Below, in pieces: positions 26,988 through 33,976 of a DNA stretch of 64,000 bases (position 1 is the first letter of the stretch; the number at the start of each line of letters is the position of its first letter). Below the pieces are notes generated by a model, which saw nothing but the letters and a program-made list of their open reading frames with translations, was not told where the DNA came from and made no database searches. Made by a program: the position numbers and the translations under genes. Source of the DNA: a virus; IMG/VR virus record IMGVR_UViG_3300036770_005052, positions 80,423-144,422 of that record; one strand, 5' to 3'.

Positions 26988-27221
26988 ATGACACCTTCCT
27001 ACTACTTTTGGTTTTTTGCCTTTGCTGTAATTGCTTACTTTATTGTGACCGATAATAGTGTTGCAATTGCAGTGAATCTTATTTCTAAATTAGTAGGAAT
27101 TTGGTTTGAAAAGAAAAAATGGTGGTTGCTTCACAATCCTCGTAATCCTGTGATAAAATATCTAATGTGGCGTCATGCTCTGAAACTTGCCAAAGAAATT
27201 GAAAAGGAATTTAAACAATGA
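26988..27221 (+). CDS. Small membrane protein
   Basis: 77 residues. A hydrophobic N-terminal segment at residues 5-22 (YFWFFAFAVIAYFIV) is followed by an amphipathic stretch and a basic tail (KKKWWLLHNPRNP, LAKEIEKEFKQ). Probably anchored in the inner membrane with a cytoplasmic basic domain. Overlaps the next gene by 4 bp. Confidence 0.7.
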   Translation: MTPSYYFWFFAFAVIAYFIVTDNSVAIAVNLISKLVGIWFEKKKWWLLHNPRNPVIKYLMWRHALKLAKEIEKEFKQ

Positions 27222-27403
27222 AACCTAACTTTCGCAAAGTATTGGAGATGGCACTTGAAGAAGGTGTCCGTTATGGTTATTCTCGTGCTCATAAACACGT
27301 AGAAAATCCAACAGAAGGTGCTATTATTGATAATATTGTGGAGCAAGTTATGAATTCTTTGTATGAGTGGTTTGATTTTGAGGATAATAATGAACCTAAT
27401 TAA
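27218..27403 (+). CDS. Small helical protein
   Basis: 61 residues. The helix (RKVLEMALEEGVRYGYSRAHKHV) looks like the short all-helical proteins repeated in this array that count on a GxxxGY/H pattern. The acidic C-terminus (EWFDFEDNNEPN) overlaps the next start by 14 bp. Confidence 0.65.
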   Translation: MKPNFRKVLEMALEEGVRYGYSRAHKHVENPTEGAIIDNIVEQVMNSLYEWFDFEDNNEPN

Positions 27404-27701
27404 TTTTAAACATCGTAAAACATTAATTAAATATAATCATCGTGAAGATTTTGGACACGATTGGTACGTTCAAATTTTAAATATCAAACGATGGAGTTTA
27501 CTCCAAGTATCTGTAAGTTGGAATGATTATCCATCTTGGCCTTATCTGCAGATCAAATCTGGAACTGGTGATGTTCTAGATTTTTTGTTCTGGGTTTATA
27601 AGTTTGGAATTGATGTGACTCTGATTGGTAGAACTTGGAGTTGGGACTATTTGGATGAAATAGATGAAGAAGGAGAAGATAATGAAGGAATTTCCCGATA
27701 A
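27390..27701 (+). CDS. Hypothetical Trp/Tyr-rich protein
   Basis: 103 residues from the ATG at 27390. Beta-rich with many tryptophans (DWYVQILNIKRWSLLQVSVSWNDYPSWPYLQIKSG), plus an acidic tail (DEIDEEGEDNEG). Proteins of this type recur in cyanophage early arrays. No catalytic motif seen. Confidence 0.65.
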   Translation: MNLINFKHRKTLIKYNHREDFGHDWYVQILNIKRWSLLQVSVSWNDYPSWPYLQIKSGTGDVLDFLFWVYKFGIDVTLIGRTWSWDYLDEIDEEGEDNEGISR

Positions 27702-27870
27702 ACTTAATTTGGATATAATGTGGACGGTGGCAACATCGTCCAGTATTGAAACTGGCACAAGACCCCAATACGGGTTTGCCAAACTGCTGTATGATTACCT
27801 CACAGACAACGATCCCTATGGACTCTGTAATGACTTTAAAAGAAAAGAAAGCACTCCTGAAGAAACTTGA
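27682..27870 (+). CDS. Hypothetical protein
   Basis: 62 residues. The ATG at 27682 is chosen because AGGAG lies 7 bp upstream; an in-frame ATG at 27664 is possible. It overlaps genes on both sides. Middle segment: RPQYGFAKLLYDYLTDNDPYG. Unknown function. Confidence 0.55.
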   Translation: MKEFPDKLNLDIMWTVATSSSIETGTRPQYGFAKLLYDYLTDNDPYGLCNDFKRKESTPEET

Positions 27871-28114
27871 AACTGCCTACAACACGTGTTTTGATTGTGG
27901 GAAGAAGTATGGAGTATATTCTGTAGGATGCTCCTCTGTTTATGAGTCAAAGTGTGGTGTGTGCGATGAAATCAAACCCATTACTGAAACTAGGGATTTT
28001 GCTTACTTTATTACTGGTATTCGCAAACTGAAACTTGAGATCCAAAATGAGAAAAGTAACCGTAAAACCGAAAAGCAAAAAGGCGAAGAACAGACTCTGC
28101 AATGTGATGGGTAA
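27830..28114 (+). CDS. Zinc-ribbon-like protein
   Basis: 94 residues from the ATG at 27830. A helical start (MTLKEKKALLKKLETAY) is followed by CFDCGKKYG and KCGVCDEI, a CxxC...CxxC pair about 27 residues apart that fits a zinc ribbon. A lysine-rich tail suggests nucleic-acid contact (inference). It overlaps the previous gene by 41 bp, and an upstream ATG at 27746 is less likely. Confidence 0.6.
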   Translation: MTLKEKKALLKKLETAYNTCFDCGKKYGVYSVGCSSVYESKCGVCDEIKPITETRDFAYFITGIRKLKLEIQNEKSNRKTEKQKGEEQTLQCDG

Positions 28115-28241
28115 TAATCCCATTTGCATTGTAGAGCAAGACAAAGGAGATGGTATGTTGTTTCTCGCATCAGAGAATCAAAAATACTTTTTCTGGGTAA
28201 ACATCAACGACTTTTGGGAATGTGATTGGGAGGTTATTTAA
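28047..28241 (+). CDS. Hypothetical protein
   Basis: 64 residues, with a basic N-terminus (MRKVTVKPKSKKAKNR) and an aromatic-rich C-terminus (KYFFWVNINDFWECDWEVI). It overlaps the end of the zinc-ribbon gene. Start chosen at 28047; an in-frame start 12 bp upstream is possible. Confidence 0.55.
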   Translation: MRKVTVKPKSKKAKNRLCNVMGNNPICIVEQDKGDGMLFLASENQKYFFWVNINDFWECDWEVI

Positions 28242-28525
28242 TGAGTTTTTCTAAAACTGTTTCTGTTTTTGCTGCTCTTGCAAGTATCTTTGCTGCTGGT
28301 GCTACTGGTTGGAAACTTGCAGATTCACAAAAAGAAGTTCCTTTGAGTCCATTAGACCAAAAGGTTATGGAGTTGGAAAAGAAACTTGACCAAGCACAAC
28401 AACCCCAAGTTGTTCCAGAACCTGTAATTCTTCCTACCCCCCAACCTCAACTGCCTCAAACATCTCAAACCCCTCCTCCTCAACTGCCTCCTCCTGCTCC
28501 TGCTCCAGAAAATGTCACTCCTTGA
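28241..28525 (+). CDS. Membrane-anchored proline-rich protein
   Basis: 94 residues. A hydrophobic anchor at about 5-25 (TVSVFAALASIFAAGATGW), then a short coiled segment (LDQKVMELEKKLDQAQQ), then a Pro/Gln-rich tail (PQLPQTSQTPPPQLPPPAP). Likely an envelope-spanning or periplasmic linker protein like the small TonB/spanin-type linkers. No lipobox is seen, so a spanin role is only a guess. Confidence 0.6.
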   Translation: MSFSKTVSVFAALASIFAAGATGWKLADSQKEVPLSPLDQKVMELEKKLDQAQQPQVVPEPVILPTPQPQLPQTSQTPPPQLPPPAPAPENVTP

Positions 28526-28703
28526 TACTCTCAATTACCTTATACAAGACCAAGAAGGAGACCTTCAATGTTATGAATGGGATATTAGGGAAGAACTCAA
28601 TCACGAAGTTAATGATGTTGATTGGTATACTGAACAATACGACCTCACAAAACAAAGAATAGAAGACCTCAAACAAATCAAAATCATTATTGAAAATCAA
28701 TGA
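28512..28703 (+). CDS. Small acidic helical protein
   Basis: 63 residues overlapping the previous gene by 14 bp. Mostly helical and acidic (DQEGDLQCYEWDIREELNHEVNDVDWYTEQ), ending in RIEDLKQIKIIIENQ. Overlaps the next gene by 4 bp. Unknown function. Confidence 0.6.
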   Translation: MSLLDTLNYLIQDQEGDLQCYEWDIREELNHEVNDVDWYTEQYDLTKQRIEDLKQIKIIIENQ

Positions 28704-29137
28704 AAACCTACAATCTCACCATCACTGAAAAGCAGGCACGAGCACTTGTAGATGCTACTGATTTGCTTCAAAGAGTTCAATTGGGTCAGTGGAGGGAAAT
28801 TCAAGATAATCTTCCTCTTCAAAAACCAATTGATTATACAGAATTTCACCAGGATATGAAAATTATTGGAGCAATTCTATCCAAACATATGATTGATGGT
28901 ATTGATGGTGGTGCTTCCTCACTTGGAGTAGGACATCAAGACCTTCCAGAAAGTAATGGTATTCTTTATGACCTTCATCGGGTCATTCGCAGGAAACTTT
29001 CTGTGGAACGAGCAGTAGAGCAGGGTATTATTGAGAATGAAAATGTTTCCAGAAATGAAATGCCTATCACAGTGGATTTTGATTTACCTATGAAGTGGGG
29101 AACCGAACCACTTGCTAAACTGGAAAGGGTCAGTTGA
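28700..29137 (+). CDS. Conserved hypothetical helical protein
   Basis: 145 residues, one of the larger proteins of the array. It begins MKTYNLTITEKQARALVDATDLLQR, a pattern seen in phage early proteins whose N-terminus is a beta-strand followed by a helix that counts on TEKQA. The middle has GGASSLGVGHQDLPES and the tail is LAKLERVS. It ends at the first regulatory cassette. No enzyme function recognised. Confidence 0.7.
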   Translation: MKTYNLTITEKQARALVDATDLLQRVQLGQWREIQDNLPLQKPIDYTEFHQDMKIIGAILSKHMIDGIDGGASSLGVGHQDLPESNGILYDLHRVIRRKLSVERAVEQGIIENENVSRNEMPITVDFDLPMKWGTEPLAKLERVS

Positions 29138-29140
29138 GAA

Positions 29141-29184
29141 ACTGGCACAGGGTATCTCCACAGGTGCCCTTTTTGCCGTATAAT
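29141..29184 (+). promoter_or_regulatory. Terminator/promoter cassette 1
   Basis: Hairpin GGGTATC (29150-29156)/GGTGCCC (29163-29169) followed by five T. The loop carries TCCACA (29157-29162), and TATAAT (29179-29184) follows at 16-bp spacing. The conserved CTGGCACA precedes the hairpin. The cassette separates the operon ending at 29137 from the gene starting at 29206. Confidence 0.75.
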
Positions 29185-29205
29185 AATTTCAGTTCAAACA
29201 AACCA

Positions 29206-29376
29206 ATGGACGACCAACACACTCTCAACGTGCAGATCGCTGACACGCTTGAGAAGATCCAACACATCAATCCTGTGTTGTATGGTTTCTGGTATAGTAA
29301 GTTGTATCCTCCTCATGGCGACACCAAACACTGGACTACTGAAACTCTTGTCCATTTAAACAATCTTTTAAAATGA
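29206..29376 (+). CDS. Small conserved protein
   Basis: 56 residues from the ATG at 29206. The reading frame stays open upstream through the regulatory cassette, but that part is non-coding. Sequence features: TLNVQIADTLEKIQHINPVLYGFWYSKLYPPHG, then THWTTE-type text and a final helix. First gene of the operon under cassette 1. Confidence 0.65.
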   Translation: MDDQHTLNVQIADTLEKIQHINPVLYGFWYSKLYPPHGDTKHWTTETLVHLNNLLK

Positions 29377-29546
29377 TTAGAGCAATCCTTAATCAAGTTC
29401 CAGTTAAATATGGATCTTATACTGCTGAAGGTAACAAGATCCGCCGAACATTCTCCAACGGTTTCAGTTACATCGTAGAAGAATGTAACTCACCAGAGGA
29501 AGCACAACGCATCGTCAGTGATCTCAACTATCTTACAAGCAAATGA
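29373..29546 (+). CDS. Small conserved protein
   Basis: 57 residues, ATGA-linked on both sides. It has a beta-hairpin (KYGSYTAEGNKIRRTFSNGFSYIVEE) and a helix with PEEAQRIVSDLNYL. The fold looks like a compact beta-beta-alpha domain. Function unknown. Confidence 0.65.
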   Translation: MIRAILNQVPVKYGSYTAEGNKIRRTFSNGFSYIVEECNSPEEAQRIVSDLNYLTSK

Positions 29547-29830
29547 CTGAAACCAAAACCTATCCCTACCTCAAATACATTCCTCATTTTGTTGCAATTC
29601 GGTTGATTGTGCTTGGTCCCTTTGCGATTGCACAAGCAACGGCAGAGTTCATCTCCAACTCTCTGGATAAATTTACATACAAACTTGATAAACTTCTTCC
29701 ATCACCTTATATTGAAAAGCAAGTAGAATGGGATCAGTTGCCCAAACAAAATCAAGAAGCGATTGAGTATCTTGCAAAAAAGCGTGATACTACCAAAGAA
29801 CGAATTCTTATTCAAACTGTGAAACCATGA
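29543..29830 (+). CDS. Possible membrane-associated protein
   Basis: 95 residues. A hydrophobic stretch at 15-33 (HFVAIRLIVLGPFAIAQAT) could be a membrane helix. The C-terminal half is soluble (WDQLPKQNQEAIEYLAKKRDTTKERI). Coupled to both neighbours by 4-bp overlaps. Confidence 0.65.
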   Translation: MTETKTYPYLKYIPHFVAIRLIVLGPFAIAQATAEFISNSLDKFTYKLDKLLPSPYIEKQVEWDQLPKQNQEAIEYLAKKRDTTKERILIQTVKP

Positions 29831-30066
29831 CTAAACAACTACCACAAAAAACACACGCAGAGACACTAATTAAGGTCACAGAAGAATACACTCTACGACC
29901 CAAAACAGGTGATCGTGCTCGTGTATGTATTGCTACTCTTCAATATCTACTGGACAACTTTGCTTACAATGTTGAGTATGATGCTGATGGTTGGGGTGGT
30001 TCTGTTAAATGTGTAGAAACTGAAGACATTGAACATCTTATTTACCAACTGCAAAAACTGAAATGA
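29827..30066 (+). CDS. Hypothetical protein
   Basis: 79 residues with a helical centre (ARVCIATLQYLLDNFAYNVEYDADGWGG) and a C-terminal helix (DIEHLIYQLQKLK). Internal member of the operon, with overlapping start and stop codons on both sides. No family recognised. Confidence 0.65.
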   Translation: MTKQLPQKTHAETLIKVTEEYTLRPKTGDRARVCIATLQYLLDNFAYNVEYDADGWGGSVKCVETEDIEHLIYQLQKLK

Positions 30067-30239
30067 ACTACCTCTGCCTACTTGATGGTGTTGTAGAATA
30101 CGCCAGCACAGATCTCTACCAATTCAATCATTATCGTATGATGTATTACGAAGACCACAAAGATGCTGATGTAGAGTATCTTGTGCTAACTGATGAAGAG
30201 TATAATGCTATGTTCCCTGTAGAGGAGGATGAAGAATGA
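30063..30239 (+). CDS. Small acidic protein, duplicate copy A
   Basis: 58 residues: NYLCLLDGVVEYASTDL, then NHYRMMYYEDHKDADVEYLV and a very acidic tail. Nearly the same protein is encoded at 31099, about 1 kb downstream, with high nucleotide identity. This is a recent duplication. The fold appears to be beta-beta-alpha-beta. Function unknown. Confidence 0.7.
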   Translation: MNYLCLLDGVVEYASTDLYQFNHYRMMYYEDHKDADVEYLVLTDEEYNAMFPVEEDEE

Positions 30240-30520
30240 GCGGCGGACACTTCAACGATTGCGGATACGAATACTATAATGTCTCACAGTTTGCTGATGA
30301 ACTTGAAGCAGAAGTTCGTAACAACTTTGAGAAGGATGAGTATGGTTATGCCTATGAGTATCCCCCAGAAGTTTGTGAGTATCTTTTAGAACAGGTGCCC
30401 AAAATGCGTAAGATGGCAGAGATTATGAGGGCGGTGGATTACTTATACAGCGGCGACCACGGTAGCGATAGTTTTATGGAAAGGGTGAAAGAAGTAGAAG
30501 AGAAATATAAGGACACTTGA
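30236..30520 (+). CDS. Conserved phage protein with SGGHFNDCGYEYY start
   Basis: 94 residues. The N-terminal SGGHFN-CGY motif and the later YSGDHGSDSF motif occur in small proteins of several cyanophages and actinophages; no activity is known. The C-terminus KYKDT comes from the upstream arm of regulatory cassette 2. Confidence 0.7.
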   Translation: MSGGHFNDCGYEYYNVSQFADELEAEVRNNFEKDEYGYAYEYPPEVCEYLLEQVPKMRKMAEIMRAVDYLYSGDHGSDSFMERVKEVEEKYKDT

Positions 30521-30523
30521 AGA

Positions 30524-30567
30524 ACTGGCACAGGGCATCTCCACAGGTGCCCTTTTTGCCTTATAAT
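30524..30567 (+). promoter_or_regulatory. Terminator/promoter cassette 2
   Basis: Hairpin GGGCATC (30533-30539)/GGTGCCC (30546-30552) with five T. -35-like TCCACA (30540-30545) in the loop, 16 bp, TATAAT (30562-30567). The clearest copy of the type A cassette. Confidence 0.8.
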
Positions 30568-30589
30568 ACTCTTATAAGCAATCAAACCG

Positions 30590-30856
30590 ATGGACTACGA
30601 AACTGAAATCATAGATGGACGCAAAGCAGTTGTCCGTCATTTCTTCAAATCACACGAAATTCAAGTTGGTTCTCGTTGGGCACGGGCAGATGGTTCTAAA
30701 GGTTTTGTGACCGTTGAAGGTCTCAATTCTTATGGGAGCACAGACCCTTGGTATGAAGTAGTTTATTCTTGGGAAGAAAATGGTGTGAAGAAAATCTGGC
30801 AAAAAGAAACTTTTGCCTTTCAATGTCGTTATTGTTTGATTATTGAGGACACTTGA
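30590..30856 (+). CDS. Hypothetical protein
   Basis: 88 residues, first and only gene between cassettes 2 and 3. Beta-rich with many aromatics (VRHFFKSHEIQVGSRWARADG, WYEVVYSWEENGVKKIW), resembling a small barrel or tudor-like domain. The C-terminal IEDT is encoded by the cassette's GGACACTTGA arm. Confidence 0.65.
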   Translation: MDYETEIIDGRKAVVRHFFKSHEIQVGSRWARADGSKGFVTVEGLNSYGSTDPWYEVVYSWEENGVKKIWQKETFAFQCRYCLIIEDT

Positions 30857-30860
30857 AGAA

Positions 30861-30903
30861 CTGGCACAGGGCATCTCCACAGGTGCTCTTTTTGGTTTAT
30901 AAT
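30861..30903 (+). promoter_or_regulatory. Terminator/promoter cassette 3
   Basis: Hairpin GGGCATC (30869-30875)/GGTGCTC (30882-30888) followed by T5. TCCACA (30876-30881), 16 bp, TATAAT (30898-30903). Confidence 0.75.
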
Positions 30904-30926
30904 ACTCTCATACACACAGACACCTG

Positions 30927-31097
30927 ATGACTTTTCTATCTGGACTTGAAACTTACTTTCTGTTTTTTATTGGAGTTTATGCGGTAAATCAGGTTTGGAA
31001 TTTCTTTACAAAAGAACGAACCCAAATTCAAATCTTCACCGAAGCACTTCTTTGGGCAGGAGTTTGGATTGTTTTTGATAAAATCGTTGGTATTTGA
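30927..31097 (+). CDS. Small two-helix membrane protein
   Basis: 56 residues: MTFLSGLETYFLFFIGVYAV, a short charged loop (NFFTKERTQIQ), then ALLWAGVWIVF. Two hydrophobic segments suggest an inner-membrane hairpin. First gene after cassette 3. Confidence 0.65.
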   Translation: MTFLSGLETYFLFFIGVYAVNQVWNFFTKERTQIQIFTEALLWAGVWIVFDKIVGI

Positions 31098-31098
31098 A

Positions 31099-31278
31099 AT
31101 GTCTCTCAATTATTTGTGCCTTGTTGATGGTGTCGTAGAATACGGCAGTACAGACCTCAACCAATTCAATCATTATCGTATGTTGTATGCCGAAGACCAC
31201 CAAGATGCTGATGTAGAGTATCTTGTGCTGACTGATGAAGCATACAACGAAATGTTCCCTTGTGAGGATGAAGAATGA
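31099..31278 (+). CDS. Small acidic protein, duplicate copy B
   Basis: 59 residues, a close paralogue of the 30063 gene (LDGVVEY/VDGVVEYGSTDL, NQFNHYRMLY, DADVEYLVLTDE). The ATG at 31099 is preferred because it lies 1 bp after the previous stop and aligns with the paralogue's start. Confidence 0.7.
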   Translation: MSLNYLCLVDGVVEYGSTDLNQFNHYRMLYAEDHQDADVEYLVLTDEAYNEMFPCEDEE

Positions 31279-31556
31279 CTAACGAAGAACTCCCAGTATC
31301 AAACGAATTCATCACATTTGTGAGAATTCGACTTGACCACGAACAAAAACAACAATTCCGTCGTTATCTAAATCTCCATTATCTTGGTGATGTGAATTGT
31401 AATGAGTATGATGAGAATATGAAAATTGTTCCCAAATACCCAGAGAAAGAAACACAAGAGTTCAAAGATGCTATGTGGAGAGCAGATATGTCAGTAGATT
31501 ATCAAGTCAAAGTAGTTTATGATGTAAATGGTCAATGTAAATTGGAGTTGCTATGA
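31275..31556 (+). CDS. Hypothetical protein
   Basis: 93 residues, ATGA-coupled. Charged and soluble (RIRLDHEQKQQFRRYLNLHYLGDV), with a middle rich in Asp and Glu and a final beta-strand (DYQVKVVYDVNGQCKLELL). Unknown. Confidence 0.65.
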   Translation: MTNEELPVSNEFITFVRIRLDHEQKQQFRRYLNLHYLGDVNCNEYDENMKIVPKYPEKETQEFKDAMWRADMSVDYQVKVVYDVNGQCKLELL

Positions 31557-31720
31557 TTGACCTCAAAAGATATAAAATCACTATTACTGTCACCACAAGA
31601 GATAGTGCTTTTGATACAAAAATTGGAGACCCTATTTGGCATCTCCTTGATATTGAAAATGGAGAACGACTTGATAGTGTTTCTTTACCTGTTGAATTAC
31701 CTTTGATTAATTATGAATAA
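31553..31720 (+). CDS. Small hypothetical protein
   Basis: 55 residues with an alternating beta pattern (YKITITVTTRDSAF, IGDPIWHLLDIENGERL). Overlaps both neighbours (4 and 8 bp). Function not recognised. Confidence 0.6.
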   Translation: MIDLKRYKITITVTTRDSAFDTKIGDPIWHLLDIENGERLDSVSLPVELPLINYE

Positions 31721-31976
31721 ACTCTTTCAATACGATAAAAAAGTTTGGGAAAATGATGAAACTGACCGCACTTGGCAGTTCGGTGTCATCAACAATCGTT
31801 CATTACTTTGGGTGAATTATGAAAATCCCAGTAGTTTAGTTCATAGTAATGGTGGATTTCACATCATGCTCTCATTTCTTACTTCTTCTTCTCTTTTTGG
31901 AGTAGATTTTCAAGTTGGTAAGATTGGTTTGAGTTTTAACTTTTTCACAGAATACTTTGATGGGTGGGATGACTAA
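31713..31976 (+). CDS. Hypothetical protein
   Basis: 87 residues, rich in Phe and Trp (TWQFGVINNRSLLWVNYENPSS, IGLSFNFFTEYFDGWDD). Probably a beta-sheet protein. Similar aromatic-rich proteins recur across the array. Confidence 0.65.
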   Translation: MNKLFQYDKKVWENDETDRTWQFGVINNRSLLWVNYENPSSLVHSNGGFHIMLSFLTSSSLFGVDFQVGKIGLSFNFFTEYFDGWDD

Positions 31977-32176
31977 TGTTTAACTTCAAAGAGGACTGGG
32001 AAGAACCAACTCGTAAGGCAATTCAAAAAATGCTGACTTATAAGGGATACATTCCATCCAAAGACCTCAACGAGTATCAGTATCAAACCTATCTTCAAGT
32101 AGCATCACCATACGAACTTGAAAAGGACATTATCACCGAAAAAACGATGCTTAAAGTAAATGATGAAGAATTATGA
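31976..32176 (+). CDS. Small helical protein
   Basis: 66 residues (FKEDWEEPTRKAIQKMLTYKGY, then YQYQTYLQVASPYELEKDI). Starts on the last base of the previous stop. No recognised domain. Confidence 0.65.
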   Translation: MFNFKEDWEEPTRKAIQKMLTYKGYIPSKDLNEYQYQTYLQVASPYELEKDIITEKTMLKVNDEEL

Positions 32177-32406
32177 TTAAAATCTATTGTGTGGTTGATA
32201 ATGTTGATTTGGGTTATCACGTTCTGTGTGCTTCCACTTCCAAGGATAAAGCACAAGTAGCATTAGATATAAAGATTAAACAAAAATATGATTATGCTAT
32301 TAAACAACAAGTGCTTCGTGGATTTGATTACGAGAAAGCAAAAGAAAAAGTAGATGAATGCTTCTGGACTCCTTATGAAATTATTGAGATTGAGGTGGAA
32401 GAATGA
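32173..32406 (+). CDS. Hypothetical protein
   Basis: 77 residues. Begins as a beta-alpha unit (IKIYCVVDNVDLGYHVLCAS, then DKAQVALDIKIKQ), a pattern common in small phage proteins that reformat host interactions, but no precise family is visible. Ends in an acidic strand. Confidence 0.6.
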   Translation: MIKIYCVVDNVDLGYHVLCASTSKDKAQVALDIKIKQKYDYAIKQQVLRGFDYEKAKEKVDECFWTPYEIIEIEVEE

Positions 32407-32642
32407 ATAAGGACGCATACTACGACTGGATTGATGAAAACGACACATATCCAGAACATTCTCATAAGTGGATAGTGGGACTTTATAACAAATATGAAGG
32501 TGTAGAGGGACTTCATAGATACTTTGGAGTTTTTGAAACCAAAGAAGAAGCAAAAGTATTCGCAGCAGATTATAAAGACAAATATACAAAACCAGGATTT
32601 ATTTCAAGTATAAGAGTGTTCCCTTTGTGTGAGGTATTATGA
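32403..32642 (+). CDS. Hypothetical protein
   Basis: 79 residues. GLHRYFGVFETKEEAKVFAADYK suggests a beta-alpha fold. Acidic N-terminus. Operon-internal with 4-bp overlaps on both sides. Confidence 0.65.
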   Translation: MNKDAYYDWIDENDTYPEHSHKWIVGLYNKYEGVEGLHRYFGVFETKEEAKVFAADYKDKYTKPGFISSIRVFPLCEVL

Positions 32643-32839
32643 CCAACCCTGATTACCGAATTGAAGAATGCTTTGATTTTGATTGTATGACTACTTACTA
32701 TGTTATTCAAAGATATAATGTTGTTCAAGCAGAGTATGTTCTTCACTCAACAAAAAGATTTGGACAACTTATGCAAGCAAAAGAGGCAATTAGGATGTTA
32801 AGGAGATACAAAGAACCAATTTATCATTATATGGAGTGA
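32639..32839 (+). CDS. Hypothetical protein
   Basis: 66 residues: CFDFDCMTTYYVIQRYNVVQAEYVL, then a helix (QAKEAIRMLRRYKEP). Strand-helix architecture like its neighbours. Function unknown. Confidence 0.6.
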   Translation: MTNPDYRIEECFDFDCMTTYYVIQRYNVVQAEYVLHSTKRFGQLMQAKEAIRMLRRYKEPIYHYME

Positions 32840-32842
32840 GAA

Positions 32843-33019
32843 ATGACAAAACTCTACAATCGTCCTATGAATTTCTTTGAGAAACTTTCTGCTGGGTATT
32901 ATTGGTTTGGTGAATGTTGGAGTGAGTGGTGCTATACTATGAGAAGTGAAGACGGAGAGTTCTTTAACTATCTTCAAAGTGATTATGTCCGTTATGAACA
33001 GGATATGTATTATGACTGA
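32843..33019 (+). CDS. Small aromatic-rich protein
   Basis: 58 residues, very rich in Tyr, Trp and Phe (SAGYYWFGECWSEWCY). Starts 3 bp after the previous stop and overlaps the next gene by 8 bp. Confidence 0.6.
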   Translation: MTKLYNRPMNFFEKLSAGYYWFGECWSEWCYTMRSEDGEFFNYLQSDYVRYEQDMYYD

Positions 33020-33185
33020 TTGGTTGTCTGGTTTTAGAGAAGAAATCAAACAAATTAGAGAAGACAACAAACAAATTAGAAAGGAAGTTGAAAGATTGCG
33101 AAAAGAAAATGAAGCACTTCGTTCCATTACTCCTAAAAAATTATTAGAGATTGTGGAAAAATCTGTAAAGGAGGACACTTTCTAA
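33012..33185 (+). CDS. Coiled-coil protein
   Basis: 57 residues from the ATG at 33012. Heptad-rich and strongly charged (REEIKQIREDNKQIRKEVER, LRKENEALRSI). Likely a short parallel coiled coil. The C-terminal KEDTF is encoded by the cassette arm that follows. Confidence 0.65.
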   Translation: MTDWLSGFREEIKQIREDNKQIRKEVERLRKENEALRSITPKKLLEIVEKSVKEDTF

Positions 33186-33186
33186 A

Positions 33187-33229
33187 CTGGCACAAGACCT
33201 CACCACAGACCCTGTGGATGCCCTATAAT
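33187..33229 (+). promoter_or_regulatory. Terminator/promoter cassette 4 (diverged)
   Basis: Hairpin CCACAG (33203-33208)/CTGTGG (33212-33217) without a T-run, then TATAAT (33224-33229). The -35 position reads ACCACA. Because the T-run is lost it may act mainly as a promoter. Confidence 0.6.
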
Positions 33230-33254
33230 ACTCTCATACACAAAGGAACTCCAA

Positions 33255-33539
33255 ATGCTTGATGCTTTTACTGATTATCCTATTCCATCTTATGGTGATG
33301 TTGCGGGAGAAAAAGCACCTATTCGTAGAGCAAAAATCTTGACCTACGATAGAAATAAGTATTGTGATGTGCTTGTCTATCAAGTAGATAAAGATGGAGA
33401 TTTGAGAGGAACTGTTGTTAATTTTAAGCAGTTTTATCTTTATAAAAATGAAGCACGACTTGATGATGGCATTCCATTCACTGATGAAGAACTGAAAACT
33501 CTTCCTTGGACTAAAATAAGTTCTCCTCATTCCATTTGA
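33255..33539 (+). CDS. Hypothetical protein
   Basis: 94 residues with a likely SH3-like beta core (IRRAKILTYDRNKYCDVLVYQVDKDG, GTVVNFKQFYLY) and a final helical turn (FTDEELKTLPW). Similar small beta-barrel proteins are common phage inhibitors, but no specific match is recognised. Single gene between two promoters. Confidence 0.65.
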   Translation: MLDAFTDYPIPSYGDVAGEKAPIRRAKILTYDRNKYCDVLVYQVDKDGDLRGTVVNFKQFYLYKNEARLDDGIPFTDEELKTLPWTKISSPHSI

Positions 33540-33545
33540 TATAAT
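33540..33545 (+). promoter_or_regulatory. Promoter remnant (-10 only)
   Basis: TATAAT followed by the cassette's downstream text (CTCATACACAAAGGACTG) but without a hairpin or a recognisable -35. Looks like a truncated cassette. Confidence 0.45.
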
Positions 33546-33566
33546 GACCTCATACACAAAGGACTG

Positions 33567-33773
33567 ATGACTAACACCGCATACCAAATCTGGGAAACAT
33601 TCAAAGCAGAACTTACACAACCAGCAACAGATGATATGAAAGAAGCATTAGCATCTTCTATTCGTGTGATTTCTTCTCTCATTTATAGAGATGGAGTGCT
33701 TGCAGATGAACCTTGGCATTTTTATATTGCTCAAGAACTAAATGAATATGCTGATGAGGTGGAGGCACTATGA
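33567..33773 (+). CDS. Paralogue family B member 1
   Basis: 68 residues: NTAYQIWETFKAEL, DDMKEALASSIRVIS and a final ELNEYADEVEAL. Related to the genes at 33770, 34188 and 50324. All share an N-terminal RA/AYQxIxxxF helix and a C-terminal ELxDELE helix. All-helical small protein of unknown role. Confidence 0.7.
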   Translation: MTNTAYQIWETFKAELTQPATDDMKEALASSIRVISSLIYRDGVLADEPWHFYIAQELNEYADEVEAL

Positions 33774-33976
33774 CTGAAAGAGCACAACAGATTATGGATG
33801 TTTTCTATAAGGACGAAGATTTGGATGGTGATTTTATTCCAGATAAAATTGTTGTTGCGAATGTTCTTCGTAAATTGAATAGTATTTTTGCTGAAGAAGG
33901 ATATGGTGGTGATGAATTTTCTTGGCGTGTTTTTAGTGAAATTATTGATATAATTGATGAATTGGAGGCACTCTAA
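33770..33976 (+). CDS. Paralogue family B member 2
   Basis: 68 residues (MTERAQQIMDVFY, VLRKLNSIFAEEG, IIDELEAL). ATGA-linked to member 1, so a tandem duplication is likely. Confidence 0.7.
   Translation: MTERAQQIMDVFYKDEDLDGDFIPDKIVVANVLRKLNSIFAEEGYGGDEFSWRVFSEIIDIIDELEAL

Noticed and set aside
27746-27829. Upstream start for the zinc-ribbon gene at 27830
   Set aside because: It would overlap the 27682 gene almost completely and adds no recognisable domain; ATG 27830 begins a regular helix.
29134-29205. N-terminal extension of the 29206 gene
   Set aside because: The in-frame upstream part is the terminator/promoter cassette translated. A similar false extension precedes 36058, giving the same NWHR/NWHS-type text.
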